This document shows, piece after piece, positions 33,174-46,382 of a DNA stretch of 64,000 nt. The position numbers and the translations under genes are program-made. The notes under the pieces were generated by a model, which was given only the letters and a program-made list of their open reading frames with translations, was not told the DNA's origin and did no database searches. How positions within the stretch are numbered: position 1 is the first letter of the stretch; each line of letters opens with the position of its first letter. The DNA comes from Saccharopolyspora_C sp047200635 (GTDB lineage: Bacteria > Actinomycetota > Actinomycetes > Mycobacteriales > Pseudonocardiaceae): positions 5,937 through 69,936 of the forward strand of contig NZ_JBJZOI010000027.1 in NCBI RefSeq assembly GCF_047200635.1, in the 5' to 3' direction.

Positions 33174-34127
33174 TCAGGGCCGCTGGGTCTGCGACACCGC
33201 GTCGCTGACCGAGCGCACCAGGTCCACCACGCGCGGTCCCCAGCGGCTCGCGATGTCGTCGTCGAGGGCGATGACGTGGTTCTCCCGCACGGCGGTGAGG
33301 GTGTTCCAGCCGGGCCGCTCGGCGACGGCCCGGGAGGTGACCCCGCAGCACTCCGCGTCCGCGAGGAAGATCAGGTCGGGGTCGGCTTCGACGATCCGCT
33401 CCTGGGACAGCTGCGGGTACTCGTTGCCCCCCGTGCCGGCCTCGTCGGCGATGTTGGTGAGCCCGAACAGCCCGTAGACGCCGCCGATGAAGCTGCCCGA
33501 GGTGGCGGTGTAGTGGTCGGGGCTGAGCTCGTGGAAGTAGCTCAGCGGCTCCGGCGGTGTCGGCGTGTCGGCGACGATCTTCTTGATGTCCTCGCGCATC
33601 CGGCCGGTGACGTCGCGGGCCTGCCTGCTGTGCCCGGTGGCCTGGCCCAGCGTCTCGATCTGCGCGTAGGCCTCGTCGAGGCTGGCCGCCGCGGGCGTGA
33701 CCAGCACCGGGATTTCCAGCTTCCGCAGCCCGTCGACGAGCTCGGCGGCACCCTCGGGCGCGATGACCAGGTCCGGGTCGTGCCCGGCGACGGCGGCCGC
33801 GTCGCTGGTGAGGGCGTTGAGCTCGGTGCGCGGCGCGTCCTGCGGGAAGGTCGAGAGCTGGTCGGCGGCCGCGACCTGGTCCCCGGCGCCGATCGCGTAC
33901 AGCGATTCGGTGGCCGTGGGGCTGAGCGAGACGACGTGCTTGGGTTGCTGGGTCAGGGTCACCGGTTCCTGGCCCGCGAGGGTGATCTGCGCGGGGAACG
34001 CGGCGGCGGGATCTTCGACCGGGGCCTCCGGCGCCGGTGAAGGGGTGCGCGTGGCGCACGCCGTGCCGGCGAACAGCAGGGCCAGCACGGTCAGCAGCAG
34101 GGCGGGCAGGCGGCGGAACCCGAGCAT
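33174..34127 (-). CDS. ABC transporter substrate-binding lipoprotein (iron/siderophore/B12 class)
   Basis: The 317-residue precursor has a lipoprotein signal ending LLFAGTAC, so Lgt should lipidate Cys26. The periplasmic-binding fold of the FecB/BtuF class follows: HVVSLSPTATESLYAIGAGDQVAAADQ, DLVIAPEG, SFIGGVYGLFGLTNIADE, ECCGVTSRAVAERPGW and DDDIASRWGPRVVDLV. The C-terminal block resembles cobalamin- and siderophore-binding proteins, but ligand cannot be assigned. GAGGA precedes the ATG. No iron-box or cobalamin riboswitch was recognised upstream. Confidence 0.9.
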   Translation of the reverse strand: MLGFRRLPALLLTVLALLFAGTACATRTPSPAPEAPVEDPAAAFPAQITLAGQEPVTLTQQPKHVVSLSPTATESLYAIGAGDQVAAADQLSTFPQDAPRTELNALTSDAAAVAGHDPDLVIAPEGAAELVDGLRKLEIPVLVTPAAASLDEAYAQIETLGQATGHSRQARDVTGRMREDIKKIVADTPTPPEPLSYFHELSPDHYTATSGSFIGGVYGLFGLTNIADEAGTGGNEYPQLSQERIVEADPDLIFLADAECCGVTSRAVAERPGWNTLTAVRENHVIALDDDIASRWGPRVVDLVRSVSDAVSQTQRP

Positions 34128-34742
34128 GACGTCCTCGTGGTCGGGCCGGTGCACCACGGGTGCGCACCGGGCGCGGTGGCGGGCGGCGACGCCCGCGCGA
34201 ACGCACCGGAATTCGCTGCCGCGAGCGCCCCGAGCTGGAAAGATACCAGGGGCGGATCGGTGACCCGTGCGGAGCGGGTGCGCGGTCGTCCCGACCGCGC
34301 CCGGACCTCGCCGGTTCCATCGGAAGTCGGAATATTCACGCGGGCCGAGAGCTTACTTGTGGTGCTGCTTCCGGGTATCGTGCCTGTTAAGGTTCGACGA
34401 ATTCCGACCGTGGGCGACGGTGCCCAGCAGCGGTGAGCGGGCCCCTCGCGGGTGCGGGGGAGGGCCGTCAGCGGTGCGGCGGTCCCGTCGCGGCCCGGGT
34501 GGTTGAGAACTCCGACGCTCCGCGCAACGGATCGACGCGGGGCTCCGCGCCCGAGCACCGGCCCCTGGTCCGATCGCCGAACTCCTTGCTGTTGTTCGCC
34601 GAGCGCGGTGCCCATTCCCGGCTCGGTTCCTCGTCCAGCGCCGGACGACCACCGCGGGCCAGCGTCGTCCCGTGCCCCGAAGAGATCATCGCTCGTTCCG
34701 CGGTGCTCTCCAGCACGAGAACCGACGAGGGAGGTTTGCGCA
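34128..34742. other. 615-base non-coding region between the ABC operon and gltB
   Basis: No convincing gene is present. It holds the divergent promoters of the ABC operon and gltB. The gltB frame is open back to 34452, but that extension is low-complexity Arg/Pro/Ser with no recognisable domain. A sigma70-like promoter is at 34353-34381, which would leave a 5' leader of about 350 bases before gltB. Confidence 0.7.
34353..34381 (+). promoter_or_regulatory. Sigma70-like promoter upstream of gltB
   Basis: TTACTT (34353-34358), a 17-base spacer and TATCGT (34376-34381) lie in an unusually AT-rich patch of the gltB upstream region. The predicted start is about 355 bases before the gltB GTG. Confidence 0.45.
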
Positions 34743-39285
<4,543 letters not shown>

Positions 39286-39293
<8 letters not shown>

Positions 39294-40791
39294 CCCGAAG
39301 GGTTTCCTGAAGTTCTCCCGGGCCGAGGCCCCGAAGCGCTCCCACGACGAGCGGCTGGGTGACTGGCGGGAGGTCTACGCCGCGCTGTCCACCGCGGACC
39401 GAGACCGGGAGGTCTCGACGCAGGCGTCGCGCTGCATGGACTGCGGCATCCCGTTCTGCCACTCCGGTTCGGCCGGGTGCCCCCTGGGCAACCTCATCCC
39501 CGAGTGGAACGACCAGGTCCGCCGCGGTCACTGGGACCGGGCGGGTGAGCGGCTGCACGCCACGAACAACTTCCCCGAGTTCACCGGCAGGCTCTGCCCC
39601 GCGCCGTGCGAGGCGGCCTGCGTGCTCGCGATCTCCCCGGACGCCGGGGGCGCGGTGGCGATCAAGAGGGTGGAGGAGACCATCGCGGAGGTCGCCTGGG
39701 AGCACGACCAGGTGCGGCCGCAGCCCTCGGAGATCCGCACCGGGCACCGCGTCGCCGTGGTGGGCTCCGGCCCGGCCGGTCTCGCCGCCGCCCAGCAGCT
39801 CACCCGCGCCGGGCACGAGGTCACGGTGTACGAGCGCGACGACCGCCTCGGCGGCCTGCTCCGCTACGGCATCCCCGAGTTCAAGATGGAGAAGTCCGTC
39901 CTGGACCGGCGGCTCGGCCAGATGCGCGCCGAGGGCACCCGCTTCGTCACCGGCTGCGAGGTCGGGGTGGACCTGACCGTGGAGCAGCTGCGCGCCGGGC
40001 ACGACGCGGTGGTGCTCGCGGTGGGGGCGTTGCGCGGCCGCGACGACCGCTCGGTGCCCGGCCGGGAGCTCGACGGCGTGCACCTGGCGATGGAGCACCT
40101 GGTGCCGGCGAACAAGGAGGTCGAGGGCGACGGCCCGACGCCGATCTCCGCGGCGGGCAAGCACGTCGTGGTCATCGGCGGCGGTGACACCGGCGCGGAC
40201 TGCTACGGCACGGCGACCCGGCAGGGCGCGCTGAGCGTGCTGCAGCTCGACCAGTACCCGCAGCCGCCGACGCAGCGCGACGACGAGCTGTCCCCGTGGC
40301 CGACCTGGCCGTACCTGCTGCGCACCTACCCCGCGCACGAGGAGGCGGGGGAGCGCCGCTTCGCGGTGGCGGTGGAGGAGTTCGTCGGCGACGACGAGGG
40401 CCGGGTGCGCGCGGTGCGGCTGCGGGAGGTGCGCGTGGAGCGCGACGCCGACGGCAGGCGCCAGGTGGTCCCGGTGTCCGAGGAGGCCGAGGAGCTGCCG
40501 TGCGACCTGGCGCTGTTCGCGATCGGGTTCGAGGGCGTGGAGCACCTGCCGCTGCTCGGCGGGCTCGGCATCGAGCTGTCCGGGCGCGGCACCATCGGCT
40601 GCGGCTCGAACTGGGAGACCTCGGCGCCGGGCGTGTTCGTCTGCGGTGACGCGCACCGCGGGGCGTCGCTGGTGGTGTGGGCGATCGCGGAGGGCCGGTC
40701 CGTGGCCAGCGCCGTGGACGCCCACCTCACCGGCAGTTCCGGCCTGCCCTCGCCGGTGCACCCGACGGCCCTGCCGCTGGCGGCCGTCTAG
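39286..40791 (+). CDS. gltD: Glutamate synthase small subunit GltD
   Basis: GltD oxidises NADPH and passes electrons to GltB. The 501-residue protein has N-terminal 4Fe-4S cysteine clusters (SRCMDCGIPFCHSGSAGCPLGN and CPAPCEAACVLAI), an FAD-binding VVGSGPAGLAAAQQLT, the GGLLRYGIPEFKMEK segment, an NADPH-binding VVIGGGDTGADCYG and a late APGVFVCGDAHRGASLVVWAI. The GTG start lies inside the end of gltB. A perfect 14-bp hairpin follows the stop. Confidence 0.97.
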
Positions 40792-40798
40792 CTCGCCG

Positions 40799-40832
40799 CC
40801 CGCGCCCGCCCCGCCGCTGGGGCGGGCGCGGG
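40799..40832. terminator. Bidirectional terminator after gltBD
   Basis: CCCGCGCCCGCCCC (40799-40812) pairs perfectly with 40819-40832, with a 6-base loop. It sits exactly between the convergent gltD and YdcF-like genes. Confidence 0.8.
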
Positions 40833-40833
40833 C

Positions 40834-41484
40834 TCAGGGCAGCAGCCGCGCGGTGTAGCCCGCGTCGACGAGCCGCCGGTAGGCCGCGTGCACCTCGCCG
40901 GGGACCGGCTGCGGGATCGCGAACCCGAGCTCGGCGTAGCGGGTGATCCGCTGCGTGTCGCCTACCAGCATGGCGATCACCCGTGCCGGGTCGCCGATGC
41001 TCGCCACGTGCTCCTCCAGCGGCAGGGATCCGCCCGCGCAGACGAACTCCGCCTCGGGCCACCGCTGCTTCGCCGTCGCGTAGGCGCGGCGCTGCTGGTA
41101 CGGGCGCGAGATCAGCATGATCTCGGTGGCGGGCAACCGCCGCCGCGCCAGCAGCTCCCGGGTGAAGTCGATGTTCTCCCCGGTGTTCGTCGCCGCCGTT
41201 TCCAGCAGGATCGCCTCGTCCGGGACGCCGAGCGCCAGCGCGTGCTCCCGGAAGTGCACGGCCTCCCCACGCGGGAACCGCTCGACGGTGGTGGGCGCGT
41301 TGGCACCGGTGAACACGATCCGGGGGAACCAGCCCTGGTGGTAGAGCTCCGCGGCGCGCGTCGCGACCCCGAGGTCGTGGCTCCCGAGCCCCACCCCCGC
41401 GTCGCACACCCGGAGTTCGTGCCGGAGGTCGTGGTAGTCCCACAACGTCCGCACCGCCGCCGCCAGCTCCGGTGGCAACCCCAT
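40834..41484 (-). CDS. YdcF/ElyC-like DUF218 protein
   Basis: The 216-residue protein has the DUF218 pattern: an early DAGVGLGSHDLGVATRAAELYHQG, FTGANAP, the conserved ETAATNTGENIDFTRELL and ISRPYQQRRAYATAKQRWP. It lacks a membrane anchor, like E. coli YdcF and unlike SanA/ElyC. YdcF binds S-adenosylmethionine in vitro, but the family's role is not settled. ATG at 41484 follows GGAGG. Confidence 0.87.
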   Translation of the reverse strand: MGLPPELAAAVRTLWDYHDLRHELRVCDAGVGLGSHDLGVATRAAELYHQGWFPRIVFTGANAPTTVERFPRGEAVHFREHALALGVPDEAILLETAATNTGENIDFTRELLARRRLPATEIMLISRPYQQRRAYATAKQRWPEAEFVCAGGSLPLEEHVASIGDPARVIAMLVGDTQRITRYAELGFAIPQPVPGEVHAAYRRLVDAGYTARLLP

Positions 41485-41610
41485 CGATCCGCACCTCCCC
41501 GCGACTCCGCCGGACTCCCCGGCCTGCCGACGACGCTCTCCCACTGCCGTGCGATCCGCCCGCGCCGCGCGCCCGGCCGTACGGGGCAGTTCCGGCGGTC
41601 GCCTCGGGCC

Positions 41611-41637
41611 GGGCCGGTGGAGCGCGGCCACCGGCCC
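41611..41637 (-). terminator. Hairpin downstream of the HelD-type gene
   Basis: GGGCCGGTGG (41611-41620) pairs exactly with 41628-41637, with a 7-base loop, ending 12 bases past the helicase stop on the minus strand. The rest of the 164-base gap 41485-41648 shows nothing recognisable. Confidence 0.65.
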
Positions 41638-41648
41638 CGAGCCGTCGA

Positions 41649-43943
41649 TCACTCCGCCAGGGCGGAGAGCACCTCCGGTGGTTCCGGGCCGGTGTGCACG
41701 ACGCCGAGGCGCTGGGTGGCGCGGGTCAGGGCGACGTAGAGATCGTTGAGCCCGCGCGCGGACTCCCCGAGCACCCGGTCCGGGTCGGCGACCAGCACCG
41801 AGTCGAACTCGAGGCCCTTCGCCTGCTCCACGGTGAGCACGACGGCCCGCGACTCCAGCCCGTCCTGCCCGGCCCCGAGCTCCGCCTCCGGCACGAGGTC
41901 GGCCACCCGCCCTCCGACCTCGGCGAGGTGTTCCGGTGGCAGCAGCACCGCGAGGGTGCCCTCGACCGCGTCCAGCTCGGCGCGCACCAGTTCCGGCAGC
42001 TCCGCGGCCAGCTGCGCCTCCGGCACCTGCCGGATCCACGGCTGGTGCCCGCTGGTGCGGACCGAGGTCGGGGCCTCCAGCTCGGTGTCCATCGCCTCCA
42101 GCACCTCGGCGGCCACCGACATGATCTCCGCCGGGGTCCGGTAGTTGACGGTGAGCTCGGACAACGCCCACCGGTCCATCACGTACGGGGAGAGCACCTC
42201 GTCCCAGGACGAGGCCCCGCCCAGCGCCCCGGTCTGCGCGATGTCGCCGACCAGCGTCATCGACCGGCTCGGGCAGCGGCGCATCAGCACCCGCCAGGCC
42301 ATCGCCGAGAGCTCCTGCGCCTCGTCGACGATGACGTGCCCGAACGTCCAGGTGCGGTCCTCCGCCGCGCGCTCGGCCGCCGTCAGATCGCTGCGGGTGC
42401 GGTGCCGCTGCGCCAGCAGCTCGGCGTCGAGCACGTCCGAGACCCGGAGCCGCTCCTCGTCGGCGATCTCCTCGTCCTGCTCCATGAGGTGCAGGACTCC
42501 CTGGGCGTAGGCGAGTTCCTCCCGCTCCTGGCGCGCCTGCTCCTCGTGGGCCTTCGTGTCGTCCTCGCCGAGCAGTTCGGCGAGTTCGTCCAGCAGCGCC
42601 GCGTCCGCCGGGGTCCACGGCGAACCGGGAGCGCGCAGCAGCGCGGCCCGCTCCTGCTCGGACAGGTGCTTGCGGGCGGCGGTGGTGAGCCGCTTCGGGG
42701 TGCTCAGCAGCTCGTCGAGCAGCCGCTGCGGGGTGAGCTGCGGCCACAGCGCGTCGAGGACCTCGCCGACGGCCTCGTCGGAGCGCAGCTCGGCGCCGAT
42801 GTCGTCCAGGTCGCGCCGGTCCAGCAGGTCCCGGCCGAGCCGGTCCGCCACCTGCCGGGTCAGTCCCGAGATCATCTCCTTGCGGAAGATCTTGCGGGCG
42901 TGGTTGTGCGGCTTGCGGGACCGGCGGGCGCGGCTGCGGGCGTGCGAGACGAGGTTCTTGCCGATGGTCAGCGGCTCCCGGTCGAACTGCACCTCGATCG
43001 GGTTCTTCGGGACCTGCTGGCGATCGCGCACCGCCGAGTTGAGGACGCTCACCATCGTCGCGCGCCCCTTGATCTCGGCGGCCGCGGCGGGTTCGGCGGC
43101 GGTGGCGGTGATGCCGGGGAACAGCTCGCCCGCGGTGGACAGCAGCACACCGGTTTCGCCGAGCGAGGGCAGCACCTGGCCGATGTAGCGCAGGAACGTC
43201 GAGTTCGGGCCGACGACCAGCACACCGCGCCGGGTCAGCTGCTCGCGGTAGGTGTAGAGCAGGAACGCGGCCCGGTGCAGCGCCACCGCGGTCTTGCCGG
43301 TGCCGGGGCCGCCCTGCACCACGAGCACCCCGTTCATGGGGGCGCGGATGATGCGGTCCTGCTCGGCCTGGATGGTGGCGACGATGTCGCCCATCTGCCC
43401 GGTGCGCCGCGCGTCCAGCGCCGCCAGCAGCGTCGCCTCGCCGGCCAGGCCGAGGTCGCTGCCCTGCTCGGCGGCGTCGAGGTCGAGGATCTCGTCCTCC
43501 AGCTCGACGACGGTGCGCCACTTGCTGCGCAGGTGGCGCCGCCGCCACACGCCGTCGCGGGCGGCGGCGGTGGCCAGGTAGAACGGCCGCGCGGCCGGGG
43601 CGCGCCAGTCGATGAGCAGCGGCTCGTACTCGCGCTCCTCGTCGAACAGGCCGAGCCGTCCGATGTGGAACACCTCGTCGCTGTCCAGGTCCAGGCGGCC
43701 GAAGCAGAGCCCGTGCTCCACGGCGCTGAGCTGGGTCAGCTTGTCGGTGTACATCGTGGTGGAGATGTCGCGCTCGGTGCGCGCCTGCGGCGTGCCGCCG
43801 GTCTGTCGCAGTGTGTCGGTGAGCCGCTTCGTGGCATCTCGGCGGAGCTCGTCGAGCTTGTCGTAGAGCGTCGAGACGTACTGCTGCTCAGCGGCTAGGT
43901 CGTCGGTGCGGTCGGGTCCCCGATCAGCTCGGGCGTTGGACAA
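41649..43943 (-). CDS. HelD-type superfamily 1 ATPase (RNA polymerase recycling factor)
   Basis: The 764-residue protein is UvrD-like but of the HelD class. It has an N-terminal coiled-coil (residues ~15-60, AAEQQYVSTLYDKLDELRRDATKRL), then Walker A QGGPGTGKTAVALHR, Walker B VIVDEAQELSAMAWRVLMRR, LVGDIAQTG, ELTVNYRTP, AKGLEFDSVLV and LYVALTRATQRLGVVH. HelD proteins pry RNA polymerase off DNA and recycle stalled complexes; the HelR branch in actinobacteria protects against rifamycins. The TTG start at 43943 is preceded by GGAG. The 19-bp rifamycin-associated element seen before helR genes was not found here, so a role in resistance is not supported by sequence. Confidence 0.88.
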   Translation of the reverse strand: MSNARADRGPDRTDDLAAEQQYVSTLYDKLDELRRDATKRLTDTLRQTGGTPQARTERDISTTMYTDKLTQLSAVEHGLCFGRLDLDSDEVFHIGRLGLFDEEREYEPLLIDWRAPAARPFYLATAAARDGVWRRRHLRSKWRTVVELEDEILDLDAAEQGSDLGLAGEATLLAALDARRTGQMGDIVATIQAEQDRIIRAPMNGVLVVQGGPGTGKTAVALHRAAFLLYTYREQLTRRGVLVVGPNSTFLRYIGQVLPSLGETGVLLSTAGELFPGITATAAEPAAAAEIKGRATMVSVLNSAVRDRQQVPKNPIEVQFDREPLTIGKNLVSHARSRARRSRKPHNHARKIFRKEMISGLTRQVADRLGRDLLDRRDLDDIGAELRSDEAVGEVLDALWPQLTPQRLLDELLSTPKRLTTAARKHLSEQERAALLRAPGSPWTPADAALLDELAELLGEDDTKAHEEQARQEREELAYAQGVLHLMEQDEEIADEERLRVSDVLDAELLAQRHRTRSDLTAAERAAEDRTWTFGHVIVDEAQELSAMAWRVLMRRCPSRSMTLVGDIAQTGALGGASSWDEVLSPYVMDRWALSELTVNYRTPAEIMSVAAEVLEAMDTELEAPTSVRTSGHQPWIRQVPEAQLAAELPELVRAELDAVEGTLAVLLPPEHLAEVGGRVADLVPEAELGAGQDGLESRAVVLTVEQAKGLEFDSVLVADPDRVLGESARGLNDLYVALTRATQRLGVVHTGPEPPEVLSALAE

Positions 43944-44039
43944 CGTGGCTCCACCTCGTGCTCAAGCGTGATGTGTCGGAACGATGCATCGGCGGGCCGC
44001 GGTGCGTCCCGGGCGAGAAGTCCGACCAACCATCATACC

Positions 44040-44057
44040 GGCCGCGAGGAGGCGGCC
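44040..44057 (-). terminator. Hairpin downstream of the gluconate permease
   Basis: GGCCGC (44040-44045) pairs with GCGGCC (44052-44057), a short but fully GC stem just past the permease stop. Confidence 0.45.
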
Positions 44058-44063
44058 TGTCGG

Positions 44064-45467
44064 CTACAGCAGCAGGTCGAGCACGCAGATGACCGCGAAG
44101 GAGACCACCGAGAGGATCGTCTCCATCGCCGACCAGGTCTTGAGCGTCTGCCCGACGCTCATGCCGAAGTACTCCTTCACCAGCCAGAACCCGGCGTCGT
44201 TGACGTGCGAGAAGAACAGCGAACCGGAGCCGATGGCCAGCGCGATCAGCGCGCCGTGCACCGGATCGAGCCCGACCACCAGCGGTGCGACCATGCCGGC
44301 GGCGGAGATCGTGGCGACCGTCGCGGAGCCGGTCGCGACCCGGATGGCCACGGCGATCAGCCAGGCCAGCAGCAGCGGCGACAGGTTCGCGCCCGAGGCC
44401 ACGTCGGTGATCATGGTGTTGACGCCGGACTCGACGAGGGTCTCCTTGAACCCGCCGCCCGCGCCGACGATGAGGATGATCCCCGCGACCGGCGGCAGCG
44501 ATCCTCCGACGATGCCCGACAGCGCGCCGCGCCCCAGCCCGGAGCGCGGTCCGAGCACGGCCATCGCGATCAGCACGGTCAGCATCAGCGCCACCACCGG
44601 CGTGCCCAGGGTGTCGAGCACGACGTAGCCCGCGCTGTCCTCGGCCAGCCACAGGTCGGCGACGGACTTGCCGAGCATGAGCACCACCGGCAGCAGCAGC
44701 ATCACCACCGAGGGCGCGAACCCGGGGCGGCGTCCGCCGCTGTCCGGGCCGGGGGCCTTGCCCAGCAGTGCCGACGCCGGGGGCAGTTCCACGCGCGGCG
44801 CGATGAACGAGCCGAACACCGGCCCGGCGACCACGGCGGTGGGGATGGCGACGAGGATGCCGAGGGCGAGGGTGGTGCCGAGGTCCACGCCGAGCGCGTC
44901 GACCGCGGCCAGCGGCCCCGGGTGCGGCGGCACCAGGCCGTGCAGGATGGAGAGCCCGGCCAGCGCGGGGATCCCGATCCGCAGCATCGGCTGCTCGGAG
45001 CGGGCCGCGACCATGACCACGATCGGCACCAGCAGGACCACGCCGACCTCGAAGAACATCGGCAGGCCCAGCAGCGCGGCCACGAACACCATCGCCCACG
45101 GCAGGGTGCGCCGGGTGGTGCGCGACAGGACGGTCTCGACGATCTGCTCGGCGCCGCCGGTGTCGGTGAGCAGCCTGCCCAGCATCGCGCCGAGCGCGAC
45201 CAGCAGGCCCACGTCGCCGACCGTCTTGCCGAGGCCTCCGGTGAACGTCTCGACGAGGTCCGCGAAGGGCATCCCCGCCACGACGCCGAGCGTCGTCGCG
45301 CCGAGCGCGAGCGCCAGGAAGGGGTGCAGCTTCACCCAGCTGATGAGCACGACGATCACGGCGATGCCGCCTACCGCGGCCGCCACCAGCCGGGTGTCGT
45401 GCGCGGTCCAGGCGTCGGCCGGGGCTTGCGCGAGCAGGCTCGCCGCGGCGGGGGAAATCGATGGCAT
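44064..45467 (-). CDS. gntP: Gluconate:H+ symporter, GntP family
   Basis: The 467-residue permease has 12-14 helices with the GntP pattern: PFLALALGA, LGRLLTDTGGAEQI, GLPMFFEVGVVLLVPI, HGLVPPHPGPLAAV, VGAGGGFKETLVESG, RVATGSATVATISAAG and FFSHVNDAGFWLVKEYF. It should import gluconate or a related sugar acid. AGGAG lies before the ATG. It diverges from a GntR regulator across a clear palindrome. Many actinobacterial gluconate loci also carry a gluconokinase gene beside these two; none is present in this window. Confidence 0.92.
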   Translation of the reverse strand: MPSISPAAASLLAQAPADAWTAHDTRLVAAAVGGIAVIVVLISWVKLHPFLALALGATTLGVVAGMPFADLVETFTGGLGKTVGDVGLLVALGAMLGRLLTDTGGAEQIVETVLSRTTRRTLPWAMVFVAALLGLPMFFEVGVVLLVPIVVMVAARSEQPMLRIGIPALAGLSILHGLVPPHPGPLAAVDALGVDLGTTLALGILVAIPTAVVAGPVFGSFIAPRVELPPASALLGKAPGPDSGGRRPGFAPSVVMLLLPVVLMLGKSVADLWLAEDSAGYVVLDTLGTPVVALMLTVLIAMAVLGPRSGLGRGALSGIVGGSLPPVAGIILIVGAGGGFKETLVESGVNTMITDVASGANLSPLLLAWLIAVAIRVATGSATVATISAAGMVAPLVVGLDPVHGALIALAIGSGSLFFSHVNDAGFWLVKEYFGMSVGQTLKTWSAMETILSVVSFAVICVLDLLL

Positions 45468-45539
45468 GGGGGCTCCTCGCTGAGCTGGTGCGCGATCAGC
45501 CTAGATGCTCATCACCTTTAAGTATGACTTTTTTCGCCA

Positions 45540-45575
45540 GTGAACCGATTAAGTAGGCCCTGTTAATCGGCTCAC
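45540..45575. promoter_or_regulatory. Palindromic operator between gntP and its GntR regulator
   Basis: GTGAACCGATTAA (45540-45552) and TTAATCGGCTCAC (45563-45575) match in 12 of 13 pairs around a 10-base centre. The site lies in an unusually AT-rich 70-base patch that must hold the gntP promoter. Confidence 0.7.
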
Positions 45576-45677
45576 CGGCACACTGCGGACGAGCGCTCAC
45601 CGCGGCACCCGGTGCGGGGAGCGAGAGGTTCGAGAGCGGGCGGCTAGGTTGAGAGCAGACGGGACGAGGGGGAACCG

Positions 45678-46382
45678 GTGAGCGGCGGACTGCACGGGCA
45701 GGTGGTCGACGTGCTCGGCCACGAGATCAGCGCGGGTGAGCACCCGCCCGGCACCGTGCTGCGCATCGACGGGCTGGAGCGGCGCTTCGGCATCTCCCGC
45801 AGCGTCGCCCGCGAGGTCGTGCGCACCCTCGCCTCGATCCGGCTCGTCGTCAGCCGCAAGCGCGTCGGCGTCGTGGTGCGCCCCCGCGCCGAGTGGAACA
45901 CCTTCGACCCGGCGCTGATCCGCTGGCTGCTCGCGGTGGACCGCGCCGCCCAGGTCCGCACCCTCGTCGAGCTGCGCACCGCGGTGGAACCCGTCGCCGC
46001 CGCGGCCGCCGCCCGGAACGCCGGTCACGAGCAGGCCGCACGGCTGGTCGCGCTCGCCGAGCGGATGGTCGCCACCGCCCGCGCCGGGGACCTGGAGGCG
46101 TTCCTGGAGGCCGACGTCGACTTCCACGGCTCGGTGCTCGCCGCCTCCGGCAACGAGATGTTCGCGCAGCTGCGCGACGTGTTCGGGGAGGTGCTGCGCT
46201 GGCGCACCGGCCAGGGACTGATGCCCGAGCACCCCGAGCCGGTGGCGCTGCGCCTGCACTGCGAGATCGCCGAGTGCGTCCGCGCCGGTGATCACGAGCG
46301 GGCCGAGTCGGCGATGCGGGAACTCGTGCAGGAGGCCTTCGAGGGCACCCTCGAAGGCCTCGCCGCCGGGCGGGCTCAGTAA
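45678..46382 (+). CDS. GntR/FCD-family regulator, gluconate type
   Basis: The 234-residue protein has a winged helix (PPGTVLRIDGLERRFGISRSVAREVVRTLASI) and an FCD domain with EWNTFDPALIRWLL, the metal-site EADVDFHGSVLAASGNEM and LHCEIAECVRAGD. The WNxxDPxLIRW signature is typical of gluconate-operon repressors. A GAGGGGG ribosome site precedes the GTG. The divergent GntP permease and the intervening palindrome are the expected targets. The stop overlaps the convergent transglycosylase-like gene by 7 bases. Confidence 0.92.
   Translation: MSGGLHGQVVDVLGHEISAGEHPPGTVLRIDGLERRFGISRSVAREVVRTLASIRLVVSRKRVGVVVRPRAEWNTFDPALIRWLLAVDRAAQVRTLVELRTAVEPVAAAAAARNAGHEQAARLVALAERMVATARAGDLEAFLEADVDFHGSVLAASGNEMFAQLRDVFGEVLRWRTGQGLMPEHPEPVALRLHCEIAECVRAGDHERAESAMRELVQEAFEGTLEGLAAGRAQ

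Noticed and set aside
34128..34330. Possible cobalamin riboswitch before the ABC importer
   Set aside because: A partial TCCGGTGCG-like run is present on the minus strand, but the conserved B12-box order and the CCACTG-type core were not found.
34452..34742. In-frame 97-codon extension of gltB
   Set aside because: It is Arg/Pro/Ser-rich without any family similarity, while GTG at 34743 has a good ribosome site and places the propeptide cysteine at residue 22 as expected.
43944..44039. Rifamycin-associated element before the HelD-type gene
   Set aside because: No 19-bp inverted repeat resembling the element could be found in this stretch.
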